Source: Ligula intestinalis (Eukaryota > Platyhelminthes > Cestoda > Diphyllobothriidea > Diphyllobothriidae). From it: a stretch of DNA of 64,000 nt. The stretch is taken from positions 25,128,723 through 25,192,722 of the forward strand of contig JAYGXS010000007.1 of the NCBI GenBank assembly GCA_036362985.1, written 5' to 3'. Under the pieces are notes generated by a model that worked only from the letters and a program-made list of their open reading frames with translations, was not told where the DNA came from and did no database searches. Position 1 is the first letter of the stretch. Every line of letters begins with the position of its first letter. The translations under genes and the position numbers were made by a program. Below are positions 11,952 to 22,951 of this stretch, piece by piece.

Positions 11952-12154
11952 TTTTCATCAACGAGTCTCAATATCTCCCGATCTAAACCGGCAAGACAAC
12001 GAACCCGTGGCTCACTGATTAAGGTGGTAGACCCTGATTAGAGGGTCACGAGTTCGAAACTCGCCGTTGCATCACTTGGGGTTAGGTATGATTGGCTAAT
12101 GACGGCCAGTGAGTCACAAATAGCCAATCCATCCCTCCTTGTCTTTGCTAGTAA
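11952..12154 (+). mobile_element. tRNA-derived SINE, family S, copy S3
   Basis: Plus-strand copy: leader with CAATATCTCCCGATCTAAACC, tRNA-like head with CGTGGCTCACTGATTAAGG (box A-like) and ACGAGTTCGAAACTC (box B-like), then the body. The hammerhead region reads CUAAUGA and lacks a proper GAAA context, so it is inactive. The end is near GTCTTTGCTAG, matching the tail start of other copies. Confidence 0.8.
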
Positions 12155-12519
12155 GGAGCTCGGAGCTCCGGGTTGGAGCTCCGAGGCGAAAACGAAGGAC
12201 AGAATTTCGTAAGGTAAACAGGGGGTAGCTTCGCAAAAAGCGTTCATAGGAAAGGAACTAAGGCTCCCATTATCGCCAAGTAAGGGAACAACTACACTGC
12301 GGCTGAGAAAACTAGCTCCGTTTTAACTCTTTTCCACCGGACCTACCATTATGACAACAGCGACGATCTCCCTAAGAAAAAAATGCTTCTATGTATTGGT
12401 TGTTTCTGACCAACGGATATCTGATGAGCTATTAAAGAGCGGACTCAGGGGCAAGGCACAGCCACGAGACCACACCTTCCGAGAAGAAATCGGGGAAAAT
12501 CGACCCCCTGTTTTATATG
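12155..12519. other. Unassigned DNA
   Basis: No feature recognised. A decayed upstream part of the PLE remnant at 12.5 kb may lie in its last 100 bp. Confidence 0.35.
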
Positions 12520-12870
12520 CGGAGAACTTTTTAAGGAATCACCAGGCAGATAAGCCACTTTGACATTCACGTTGCCCACAAGCCAGCATCCTCATTACGC
12601 GTAGCACTATCCTAAATAAAGGCTCTCATCTCCAGTGAGCAACGAATGCCTTGTATCGCATCGAGTGCTCAAAATTCTGCTGCTTGTATGTTTGTGATAC
12701 TGGTCGCGGTCTGGACACCAATAATAATGAACACAAACAAGTTTTCCGTTGCAAAGGCAGCATGTCCCTGGTCTTCACGAAAATACTCGAGTGCAACTGT
12801 CGATTCAATCGGGAGGACAGAGAAGTTGCCGCCATGACTAGCACAAATCGAGCGAGCAATTTTTTCTAGG
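12520..12870 (+). pseudogene. PLE GIY-YIG endonuclease remnant (P3)
   Basis: Nucleotide similarity to P1 starts near 12540 (GTTGCCCACAAGCCAGCATC against the P1 equivalent). The frame ending at 12869 encodes ALYRIECSKFCCLYVCDTGR, where GIY-YIG enzymes have the Y...YxGxTGR motif, and finishes REVAAMTSTNRAS, matching P1 VVAMASTKQA. The C-terminal INRHVDLD block is missing. The motif is altered and the copy truncated, so it is inactive. Confidence 0.7.
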
Positions 12871-12944
12871 CTTTGTACTCTAATACGCTCTACTGACTGG
12901 AACGCCGCCTAACGAGAGCTTTTCGCGGAGAGTTAGGTTAATAA

Positions 12945-13385
12945 GTTTAAACTCTAGCAAATGCGGCCTTCAGGCCCGGTTCCTTATGAAGAGAAAAGTT
13001 ATGAAAGGCCAGAGTGGTATGAGGTGTTTATTCTGTACTGACTGAGTGGCAATTACGTAGGAAGAAGTCAACTGTCAAAGGAGCGTAGGTCTGCTTCCGA
13101 GCGGGACAGAATCCGAAGTCCTAGCCTGGCGGAAGCCAGCCTAGTAGCCACGGGAGCGGTCTTTGTCTCAGTCAACCTTGAAAGTGATTAGCCAGACCAG
13201 ATTGGAGTGCGCACGTGCGCTCCAGTCGTGCGAGTACAAAAGTTGAGCGTGTGTGCGTGCGTTGGCCGCCATGGGGGATCGGGCGTTGATGCAGGCTGCG
13301 GTCACCGACGACGGGTGACCGGTTGCCATCACGTGACCTCGTGTGTGGCGTGACGCGTTGGAAAGAAATAGGGCTACGGCCATTA
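12945..13385 (-). repeat. D repeat (LTR-like), copy D1
   Basis: Read on the minus strand this about 440-bp unit aligns over its whole length with 54700-55160: GGTCACGTGATG, a CTGCATCAA block, the ...GATCCCCCATGG block, an AATAAA polyadenylation-type word near the 3' third, and the end block with AAGGAACCGGGCCTGAAGG and TTGCTAGAG. A promoter-like head, an internal AATAAA and a conserved end resemble a solo LTR. I could not define TG...CA ends or a target duplication, so LTR is inference. Confidence 0.65.
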
Positions 13386-14519
13386 CAGGCCTTCATTCAT
13401 GACTTATGTACCCCTGCCCCAAGGACTACATCGAGTACCGGTAATCCAGCATCCACAGTCCATGTGCCCTACCCTCCCCTATCAAAACAGAGTCGTAGAG
13501 GCTCTGCTCTACCCCGCTCACAATGCCACCCTGACTCTGTGCCTACCCCTCTCAGACATAATATAGCCTTCGGCTCTCTCGTATCAACAAGTCCGAGGTC
13601 GGGTGGGAGTCACCAACGCGAAGATTCACGAGTATTGGTCGATTTTACCGAAGAATCTCTTCGGGTTTTCCGGTGTAATCAACACTAAGAACGCTTTTTA
13701 ATAGTCTCTATTAACTTAAAATTACTAACTATGCTGAGGGAGGCAATTTCTGACGTATTCAATCGCACTTTCTAGACATTGCCCGCTTCCACTGCTGGCC
13801 GACCAGAGGCCCCATCTTTGTGTTTTGAAGCCGCGGCTACTTTTTATTGTATATCGGTGTCCTACAATTAACTTTGCTCACATTCGTAGACAAGACTCGA
13901 TTGATGGACATTTTCGTTTCTGAAATGTAGCGATTATATATAGCGGTCTTTTGAAAGTGAGCCGCCATTTTCTCCTGTTCTCCGTTCGCGGAAAAATTTC
14001 TTATAAATACCTCACTGGGAATATTCTGCCCATTACAAACCATTTTTTAACCCGCTTTCTTTACTTGAACTACACCAGTGAGGACACGACGCTAGCACCG
14101 TCTCGAAATAAGTCCAAATCAACGCAAATTTTGCAAGTCATTCAAGGACGATTCGTCATGCGTTTGGCAATAGCAGTGTTTGTTTCCTATGCATTTTGGG
14201 GATCTCTCGGAGTTATGTGTAATTTCCTTAACAGTGAATGGAGGACGTACTTGGTGAGAAGTTTGGAATTATATTTTCCGAATAAAGCGTATCCCTACCT
14301 ACCTACGTACCTGCCGTATTTGGCCGAAAGTATGGGCGAATGCATCCAAGTAGGTTGACTAAAGTCCTGCTGGGTGGCAGATCTCCTGGCATCAAACGTC
14401 CAACTAGGAAGACACGAAAGGCGACGAGCCATCCGCCGACGCTTCAGCCGCCGTGCACACTTTGTAAACCTCTCATTTTTTTGCTCCACACTACAGCTTA
14501 TTGCAGAGGGTAACGTAAG
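13386..14519. other. Unassigned DNA
   Basis: Open frames at 13323-13688 and 13951-14358 are the longest here but lack recognisable motifs or compositional support. I see no gene. Confidence 0.4.
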
Positions 14520-14850
14520 TTAAACCCTAGCAACTGCGATCTTCAGGCCCGGTTCCTTAGGAGAGCAGTAGTCAGGCAGAGAGCAGAGTCGTAGGAAGAG
14601 TTTATTCTGTACAGAAGGAATGGGAGAATAAGCACGAGGAAGCTGACTGTCAGACGACGGTACGACCGCAAGCCAGCGGACGACGTCTGAAGAAATGTCT
14701 TCTCGGCAGTCGTCACGTGAGTCGTCTTGTGTGAGTGCGCCTGTGACTCGCTGTTCCAGCGCCCAGAAACAGCAAGCGTTCACAAAAGCACTTCAGTTTG
14801 AGCTAATCGGCGTTCAAAAGTACACTTCGTGTGTACCTATTCACTATAAG
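14520..14850 (-). repeat. D repeat (LTR-like), copy D2
   Basis: Minus-strand copy sharing the end block (AGGAACCGGGCCTGAAGATC), the AATAAA after CTGTACAG, and the upstream CGTCCGCTGGCTTG block also present at 41.2 kb. It belongs to a different subgroup from D1/D5 in the 5' half. The 126-residue open frame starting at 14695 runs antisense across this repeat and is not called as a gene. Confidence 0.6.
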
Positions 14851-15544
14851 CTATCTATTTCCCCCTCTTCCTCTAGGCGTGTAATTTACACAGCTGGGCC
14901 TTCAGATGTCAGCGATGACTGTCAGGCAAGTAAGTACCCTCGAGAGACCCGTTGCGACGTGATAAGCGAGGAAGAGAAAGGGAAGAGTATCCACTTTGAA
15001 TTACCAGAAGAGTTACATCCAAACGACCCCCATTCGACCCACTGTACACACATAGTTCGATTGGCACCTCGATGAGTCTACTATTTTCGCGCGTTTGGTC
15101 ATCTTCATCTCGACATGCTCAATCCTCAGTGAACCGTCAGAACGTCATGGGGAGGAAGAGGAAGGGCGTTAGGCGGTAAAATGGGATTTTGTCTCTATGA
15201 TACACCGGAGGGGGGGGGGAGGAGAATTCCCGGACATCAGGCGTGACCCAGTGGTAGCAGTGAGAAATGACCGTATGCTTGATCTCGATCTAATGTAACC
15301 AGGTGGCATTTTTTGCTGCTTACTACTGCACCATGCCAGACCACCAGTCTTGGGAGAGGCTTATACCCTGCAAAATTCCTTTCTACCGCTAAGTAGGTGT
15401 TTTCGGGTAACCATTATTTAGCCGGCAGAGAAGTTGCCAGTCAAACTGCTTCCAAGGTAACCAGATCGACCATTTGTACTGACCCCATTTCCGCGTGCAA
15501 CGCTTACTATTTTGCTTCTCACGACTGATAACACGTGCGTACAT
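14851..15544. other. Unassigned DNA
   Basis: A short G run sits near 15211-15221. Nothing else recognised. Confidence 0.4.
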
Positions 15545-15800
15545 GCAGACCTACGCCAATGTGGTCTGGCCAATCATCTCCTTGAGGCTTACTCAAACAT
15601 GATCTCGTTGGAGACGCTTGTGACGACTCCCGTCCTCTAGCATTTGGGATGACGGCTTACACTCGTCCGACTGTCAAATTCTTACAACAAATCTTCTGTA
15701 CAGAATAAAAATATCACTTTTACCTGGCGTCTGCCTTCTTCTCCTCCCACATGGGACCAAGGCCTGAAGATCGCAGTGATGGGTTTTACCCATTAACTTA
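15545..15800 (+). repeat. D repeat (LTR-like), copy D3
   Basis: Plus-strand partial copy: GTGGTCTGGCCAATCATC (compare D5), CTTCTGTACAGAATAAA, then the end block with AAGGCCTGAAGATCGCAGTG. The first part of the unit is missing or diverged. Confidence 0.6.
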
Positions 15801-17719
15801 ACCCCCTGCGATATAACTTCGTCGCAGTTCCTGCTAAGGATAATTGGTAGCCGATGGGGACATAACCGCCCCCCAGATGGCAACTGCGCTCTCAAGGGGT
15901 TTTCTTGAAAGTTGATGTGTTGTTTCTCGTACGCCTTGGACAATCTACAAGTGGATAAACACATATTTCTGCAAGAATTATACACAATGCTATAGAAGGG
16001 AGGTCAATAGTAGATGCTAATAAAGATAGGTTATATATAAAATCTCAAGGAGTTTTTTCACTGTCTGCTCAAAAAACAGCTATATACCACCTCATGGCTC
16101 AGGACAATTGGCCTCGCAAACAAACTGAGATACCATTTTGCTACACGACACATATGTTCAAATAGAGAACTTAAAGGCAAGCTACCACTATATCACTTAA
16201 ATATACTGATACTGAAGATATTAATTGCGTATGCCTGTGCTTCCAGTGTTGTTTAGATTAGATCGTCCAAAGGGTAGTTAACAACGGATGTTGACACTGT
16301 TTCTTTGCGCGTCTGAGCGGTAACTCACGTCTAGTCCACAAACTCCATCACTTGGCAAAGGATCCTAAAACACCAATCGTGAAATATTTAAAGTTTCTGG
16401 AGCGAATTATGGGCAATCACAATGGTATTCACTCATGATATGGACCTAAAGAAAAGAAACAGACTGGAATGGTCAGTTCTGGATAACTAACCGTCATCAG
16501 TATGCATAACATTGGATTTGAACGTGGAGTCATTTTTAAGGACAGGTTGTCTGGTCTTTAACGATAAACGTTGTTACAACCGAGTGTGTTCCTGTGTCAA
16601 CACCGGTTGTGTCACCCAGTTACGTATTATGAAGAGAAGGAAGAGCAGACTAGCAGAAAGTATTTTACTGTCAGTTGTACTAGTACATCAGCTCTGTTTC
16701 CTGTGTGTCCAGTAGCTTGCCTTCTGTGGCCGGTCTCGTCTCGGCAGCAGAGTCTCGGGTCGTCGGCAGCGTCTCGAGCACCAGAGTGGCTGCCTTTAGC
16801 GGTGGCAGTATATTTAAGGGCCAGTAGTCATTGTTCCCTCATGGCTCTCCACGAGCGGACTCTACAGATAGCCGTCATGCCTCCAGCCATCATGTCCTCA
16901 GGCGACCGGTCGCGCCCTCGGTGACGCAAGCACGTACATGCGTTTTTTTCATGGCCCTTGTCATGCGTGACCTCAGAAGCTGGTCAGCGGCGGTCTCGCC
17001 TTTTCCGTCTATGTTATCTTTCCTCGGGGACGACAAAAGTGTTGAGCCCTTCTTACAAACATCCATGGATCTGGTTCTAGTTCAGAATGATTTGCAGACT
17101 GCTTTCCAAGATAAAACAGGATCGACCTGATTGTGAACGAGCTATTCAGGCGAAGACATGGAAACACATGTATGTTGAATGAAAACAAGCACGTATTTTT
17201 CTCAAGAATAAGCCACATTTATTCAATAAGTCTTGGACGTCGCTTCCTAGAGCCATTCAGACCTACGACAGAAGTGCAAAGCAATAACCTTTGCAAACTT
17301 GCCCCTAAATCCCCTTTTTTCTATTAGTTTCTGTCAGATAAGTGGTTGCTACGCGTCATCAACCCATTATTAATGGCCCCAGTCTCTTCCAATTCTCGCT
17401 AAAATGTTTGTATGTGGCAGCAAACCTTGTGTGCATCTTGTTGCCTGTTCATCTGCCCCTTAGCTAATATATACACTGCAAACAAGTCTTCAAAGGTCAA
17501 AGATTATCTTATCTAAAAGAGTCAGGTTAACCCGAAAGCATATTTAAAGTGGACAAAACGTATCGTTATATATCAGTCCTAAAGTTTGCCCGATTAAACG
17601 TAGACCGCAGTGGGTGAAATCGCACCTTGATACGTCAGTCATGGTGGTAAAAAAGTAATCATAAAATGCGTCCGAGTTAGTACCCACGCTAAACGAGCAC
17701 CCAGCCATGGACCCCCCTC
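15801..17719. other. Unassigned DNA with a GC-rich, TATA-containing stretch
   Basis: At 16720-16940 there is a GC-rich stretch with a TATATTTAAG word (about 16809-16818), which resembles a promoter. No coding frame with recognisable motifs follows. The open frames at 16512-17130 overlap each other and show no family signature. Confidence 0.35.
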
Positions 17720-17965
17720 GCGCAAATAAACCGAAGTTTTAGGGTGCAGCATGCTGTCTCACGTGAGGCGGTGGTCAAGGCGATGACTATGTCGGCGGAA
17801 AACGGCGACCACTTTCTGACCTGCACGAACGCCCTCATCCCTAGCGCGTCTCCCCCCGCCCTCACAGGCAGTTGCCTGCGCCGGCAATTTGACTGCTTAC
17901 CACGAGCCCCCCACAGAGGCAAACGTTTGATCTGCAACTTTGCTAATGGAATTGACGGCTGTGCC
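17720..17965 (-). repeat. F repeat, copy F1
   Basis: The minus strand aligns with 20800-21060 on the plus strand: CATTAG...TTGCAGATCAA, CGTTTGCCTCTGT, GTGCAGGTCAGAAAGTGGTC and TTGACCACC blocks recur in order. Unknown class. Confidence 0.6.
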
Positions 17966-18016
17966 AGAGGTAAACTAGAGGAGAGGCTTAGTGATGGCTA
18001 GCGTTTACTTTCGGAA

Positions 18017-18175
18017 CCAATGTTAATACTCCCGATATAATCTGGCGAGACAGAGAGTACCTGAGGCTAGAGCATTGCCTGTCTAGTCAGCAGGCCGCGA
18101 GTTCGAGTCTCGTGTGCGTCACCACTCGGGATTGGCTATGACTGGCTAATGCCGACTACTGATAGTGTTATTTCC
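18017..18175 (+). mobile_element. tRNA-derived SINE, family S, copy S4
   Basis: Plus strand: diverged leader, tRNA-like head with CTGAGGCTAGAGC and box B-like GCGAGTTCGAGTCTC (about 18096-18112), then GGCTATGACTGGCTAATG. The hammerhead core is mutated (CUAAUGC). The 3' part is lost. Confidence 0.75.
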
Positions 18176-18796
18176 GGCTGAACAATTTTGGAATTCTCCA
18201 CACCTCTTCTCCTACGAGACTCCGTCCGACCCGCAAAATGATTATTTACCTCTTTTGAAGGCTGCCCCTACCACCTGGAATGCTGACTGCCCATGACTGA
18301 CTCAAATGCACGTGATTGAATACTGCACCCCTCTCGCCGGTCCCGGTCCCTCCTTTCGATTTTACATTGCACTTTCACATGTCGACCACAGTGACAGGAC
18401 ACAGCGATGGTGAGCCAACTGTCCGTTTCCCCTCCCCCATTTTGGCCCAGCAACCGCGGCTACTACGGTAACCACTCTCCAAGCCACCCCACCACCACCA
18501 CCACTGACTTCAAACTCTTGCAATCCTCCCCCTTGCCGCAACAGCACTGTCTATGTTCACGTCCCCCTCCCCCACCCCCTTGGCGATGGGGTTTTCAGAC
18601 CCATGGGAGCCCACAGGAACTGTCTGCTGGAATCCTATTAAACCAGATCCATGCCCCTTTGACCGACTCCCTTTGCTCTTGACTCGGAATATCCATTGTT
18701 AAGGTTTGTGTACTTATTGTGTACTATTTCTCTTAATAGTACCGTACCACCTTGATAGTTGTTATCATTGGTTTTGGCGTACGCGTAACTGCTGGA
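18176..18796. other. Unassigned, pyrimidine-rich DNA
   Basis: C- and CT-rich on the plus strand between 18280 and 18680. The open frames here are low-complexity and not credible genes. Confidence 0.4.
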
Positions 18797-18940
18797 TGCA
18801 GTTGGAGAAGTAAAGGGACGAAACAGATAGTATTGCCGGAAAACACAAGAGAGATTGGGATGGCCATTTCTGGCTTATTAGCCGGCGTCAGCCGGTCGTA
18901 CCCAGACCCAAGTGGTTCCCCATTTGAGCCTCGATCAATA
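18797..18940 (-). mobile_element. SINE family S, 3' part, copy S5a
   Basis: On the minus strand it starts inside the box B region and runs through the body to CGGCAATACTATCTG. The hammerhead region keeps stem II and GAAA but has CUGACGC, so A9 is lost. It abuts copy S5b head to head. Confidence 0.8.
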
Positions 18941-19224
18941 CCGTCGGCAAGACAAAGAGCTCGTGGCTCAATGGTTAGGGGGTTTGAGCCTGCTCAAAAA
19001 GGAGGCGAGTTCGGGACACGAGTGGGGCACCCATTGGGTCTGCGTATGCCTGGCTGACGACGTCTAATAAGCCAGAAATGGCCATTCCAATCTCCCTTGA
19101 CTTGGCCAGCAATACTATCTGTCTATAATACCAGCTGCTATGGCTTTTAGACCATATGGTGACGGCCAAGGCAGAGCGGGGCAGATGAGTCCCGTTAGCG
19201 GTCAGGTGAACGTTCATCAACGAC
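18941..19224 (+). mobile_element. tRNA-derived SINE, family S, copy S5b
   Basis: The most complete plus-strand copy. It has the tRNA-like head (GAGCTCGTGGCTCAATGG from 18957), box B-like GGCGAGTTCGGGAC, body with the hammerhead region (19048-19092), then the tail CAGCAATACTATCTGTC...GGCAGATGAGTCCCGTTAG ending near 19224. That tail motif occurs upstream of the head in copy S2, implying a repeat unit of about 305 bp. Length, pol III boxes and a hammerhead recall the schistosome SM-alpha element. Confidence 0.85.
19048..19092 (+). ncRNA. Hammerhead motif in SINE S5b, weakened
   Basis: CUGACGA at 19054-19060, stem II GUCU/AGCC around an AAUA loop (one mismatch), GAAA at 19075-19078, palindromic stem III UGG/CCA, and an AUU cleavage triplet. 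Stem I (GCCUGG against CCAAUC) is reduced to about four pairs. The core is intact but the helices are weakened. Confidence 0.6.
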
Positions 19225-19933
19225 AACAAGTGAATTAGGAAGGGTCCCTCCAGCATCCCTTACCTTTTTCGGTAATACTGTTCTGCCATAACCCATTGGT
19301 AAAGGTTTGCGCACCAAAGGGGCTGTACTGTCCCAGTTGTATACTTGACGGGATGCCAACACAGTGAAGTTCGTCTCGACGCAGCTCAGTTTTGGTCTGC
19401 AGTCGAGAAGAGGGCAGAAATAGACTTCGTCACTCCCCTTTTGTAAGCTCAAGAAAGCTAGCTTTGGCTTTGTGAGGGTCTGTTTACAATTCTCCTGACT
19501 TTAATTGTTCTTCTTGTGCGTCAGCGCTCCTAATAACATCTCCTTCCAACCTATGGAATCACAAAGTTATCTCTAACCTACACGCGGCCGGAATTTCTCT
19601 GCCTTGCGTCAATGCTCACCGTTTGAGATCCAAGTCAACATGCGTATCAGAAACATAGACACCATTTATTGTACTTCGAAGAGTAGTGAAAATCTCCACC
19701 TGGTCGAGTCATGCACATATTTTGAGCGATCGTTATGTACGGTAAATAAATGACATTGCAAAGAGCTATTTTAGCAGGGAATTTTTCGTAGCCGGTTTAA
19801 GTGCCAGCAGGTTGAAATAGCGAAAGTATTCTTGTCTAGTTTGATAAGATATTGCAAGTTAGCAATGAAGATCACCTGAGCCCTCACAGAAGCTGAAGCA
19901 CCTTTCCAGCCAAAAACCACCTGCATGGAAGTT
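19225..19933. other. Unassigned DNA
   Basis: No feature recognised. Confidence 0.4.
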
Positions 19934-20660
19934 GGACTACCGATACCTTGGTTTTACACTAGCATCCAACCTTATACTTTATCTTCAAATAGAAGGCCTT
20001 TTTTTTAAAATCCGTAAACTTTTATATTATATCGGCCGCTTGCGTTCATATCACACACCGCAAGCCCTAATCTGGCATTTTGTAGATGCCTGTATTCTCC
20101 CCCTTATTCTTTACTGCTCTCCGGTTGTTTTTCTAGCCTGACTTTAAAAAGACCTAGTCATGTTGAAACAGCCTCCGAATGCTCTCTTCAGCTGCCGCTA
20201 TTTCCTATGTTTTTTTAGCTGAAATTATAATACAGCGCCAATTTAAAACGGTTAAGCAATTTGCTGATCGCATACTTAATGAGGTCGCTCACCCTTTCCA
20301 CTCTGAACTGATGACTGCGAAGTCTTCCCGTCCCATGCGTCAAGGTTTCCGTCTTATGTCTTGGCGCACATCAGCATACCAGCACTCGGTACTCCCATTC
20401 CTAGCACGCTACTTCACCTGTTAAAAAGCGGAACTTGAGAAGTTGAAAGCCCATCTGTCTCCATAGTTGATGTGGATATCGTGTAAAACTTGAATTGTAA
20501 GTATTACATGACCTTTTACCAAAACCCCTTACCTTACGTTCGCCCTTTAAGCATGACCCCTTATTTACCTTATCCGTTGCCCTCCGTGAATGGAGCCATT
20601 TTTGATGAAAAATCAGGATTTTACAATCCTCATTATAGCATTTTTCTTCTTCTTCTTTTC
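19934..20660 (+). mobile_element. LINE 3' fragment (CR1/Jockey group), copy L2
   Basis: Starts at the conserved YRYLG block after the reverse transcriptase core and continues ...RTPQALIW-like, FVDACILPLILYCSP, an internal stop near 20140, then MLSSAA...DRILNEVAHPFHSEL...SAYQHSVLPFLARY to a stop near 20464. The 3' untranslated region includes CTCCGTGAATGGAGCC and ends with a (TTC)n tail (about 20643-20660). 5'-truncated and containing stops, so a dead copy. Confidence 0.85.
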
Positions 20661-20799
20661 TCTACCGACCCTGTCCACCGTGTGTCCCAACATAATTTTG
20701 TGTTCAGGGGCGGTGACTTTCACGGCATCCACTGCACATTCTCCTTCCTCACCTAACTCCCTCAGAGTGAAAACGCTACGCTGGTAGCTCTGCCCTAGG

Positions 20800-21060
20800 C
20801 TCCGGCATAGCAACCAAGTCCATTAGCCACATTGCAGATCAAGCGTTCGCCTCTGTCGGGGTCGTGATCAGCAGTCGGGTTGGCGGAAAGGTACGAGCGT
20901 GCCCTTGGTGGAGGCGTGCATGCAAATCCAAAAGTGGTCACCTTTGCCAGTCGTAGTCGCCGCACTGACCACCTCAATTGCGAAAGATTGTTGCATCGAG
21001 GGGGAGGGGTGGCGATGGAGGGGGGATCTGGTTGTGATGGACGGTTTAGTGAGGGGGAGA
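20800..21060 (+). repeat. F repeat, copy F2
   Basis: Plus-strand copy aligned with the reverse complement of 17720-17965; shared blocks are CATTAGCCACATTGCAGATC, CGTTCGCCTCTGTC, AAAAGTGGTCACC and CTGACCACC. No coding function is apparent. Confidence 0.6.
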
Positions 21061-21658
21061 GCAAGGATAAACGTGTTTTACTACATCGTACACTGCTTTC
21101 TAACACCATTCATTCACCACATTCCAACGAAGGAGTGGGGTATGGGTTAACGGGTAATGGGTACCATAGTGATGTTCCAGTATTCTGACGTGCTTCTATT
21201 TGTAGCTCCCCCCACCACAATCCTACACCTGGAACTCAGGTCAAATGATAATTGCTTTTTCAAACTAGACACGGATATCTGCTTAGTCCCTTAGGGAGGC
21301 AACGTCAATGACCATGTAACATAGCGTCGCACCTTTTCTGATATTCAGAGGGGGGACTGTTGTTGAGAGGGTTGTCAGTGGATGCACATTTTTGCAAAGC
21401 TCCGAAGTCAGCCCCTTATTTAAAACTCGCTGACTGTTACTCATGTAACTCTTCGATGCAATAAACGAAGGACCTGTTCGTGGATTTTGAAGGTTTATTT
21501 ATTATCCAAAAAAGTTCTAGTTTTAAAATATACTGTGAAAAATGAGAGAATAATTTAAGTTTCATGTGCTACAACTCTTGACGCTCGTTAACACTTACTA
21601 ACTGCTGTATGCCAACCTAGTGTATTTCCGAGGAAATTATTGGGTTAATTTGGAGTAT
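21061..21658. other. Unassigned DNA
   Basis: No recurring element recognised. Confidence 0.4.
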
Positions 21659-22250
21659 CCTCTTTCCGATACCTTGGCGTAACGCTGGCATCCAACCTTA
21701 CATTTGCTCTTCATATAGAAGGATCTATTATAAAAATCTGTAAACTTTTATATTATAGCAACCGCTTGTATTCATATCGCACACCGTAAGCCCTAATCTG
21801 GTGATTTATAGATGCCTGCATTCTCCCCTTCATTCTTTACTGCTCTGCAGTTATTTGTCTAACTTTGCTTTAAAAGGACCCGGTCATTCTTAAACGTATC
21901 CTCCGAATGCTCTCCTCAGTTGCCGGTGTTTCCTATTTCTTTTTAGCTGACATGCTAATACAGCGCCATTTTCAAACCGTCAGGCAATTTGCTGATCGCA
22001 TCGTTAGTGAGGTCAATCACCCTTTCCAATCTGAACTGATGGCTGCGAAGTCTTCCCGTATAATGCGCCGAGGTCGCCCTCATATGTCTTGCCATACATC
22101 GGCATATCAGCACTCTGTACTCCCATTTCTAGCACGCTACCTCACGTTTGAAGAAATGGAAATTGAGAAGTTGGAAGCCGACCTGTCTCCATAATCGATA
22201 TGGATTACGTGTAAACCTTTAACTTTAACTATTCTGTGACCTTTTACCAT
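21659..22250 (+). mobile_element. LINE 3' fragment (CR1/Jockey group), copy L3
   Basis: Begins at the same YLG block as copy L2 and ends with an open tail of 95 residues (21907-22194) carrying QFADRIVSEVNHPFQSEL and SAYQHSVLPFLARY, then EKLEADLSP and a stop. The 3' untranslated region matches that of the copies at 26.1 and 60.4 kb but breaks off after TTTTACCATAAAATT. It has several frameshifts upstream. Confidence 0.85.
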
Positions 22251-22951
22251 AAAATTAAAATTGTTAATTATAAGGCCATAATTTGTTTACCACACCGAAA
22301 GTAACGACCGCAAACAAACACATAGATAAACACCCGAGATATGCGCTCACTTTCCACCGTTGAGCCGTTTGCTAAAGCTATCCAAACGGTTTCTATCTAG
22401 AGTTCACTATGAGCAAATAGGGAAACTTGAAACAGAACGGGCAGACAATTCTCAGTTTTCAAAAAAATCAGTATATATTTTGCCAATCCAGGGCCTAAAA
22501 GTAAAGAAATTTATTTAAAACTGCGCCAGAAAAGCGAAGTCTTTCATTTTCAGCAGAAGATTTATTACTACTTCTAAGGAAAGTTAAAAAATGGTAACTG
22601 CAATTTTTTTCATCTAGTCTTCAAAATAAAAAGTAAGGTTATACATAAACGTGAGGCCGAAATATCGAATTAAAGCGGTTTTTAAAGAGATAGCTTGTTA
22701 TGCAAAGACTTCTGACTGATCGTAGGCATATTGATGTCTGACTTTTGTTAGCAGGGGCAAAGAGTTGAAAAAATATACAAAAACCTAACTATCTAAGAAA
22801 AGGGGTCGATTAAGAGGTAGCTTGTTCTTTACTTAATCTTAGGCGTGTTCCTTCGCGACTTTTTGTGTACGTTCATTTTTTACCACAATTGGTGGACGAT
22901 CCATGATACAAGCAGCCAGCTGTCCAAAAGAGTGTTCTAAAAGTCCTACGT
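22251..22951. other. Unassigned, AT-rich DNA next to R2
   Basis: Probably the beginning of the R2 repeat, but the matching part of the inverted copy would lie beyond the window end, so its membership cannot be tested here. Confidence 0.4.

Noticed and set aside
16720..16940. GC-rich TATA-containing region as a gene promoter
   Set aside because: A TATATTTAAG word alone is weak, and no credible coding exon follows within the next kilobase.
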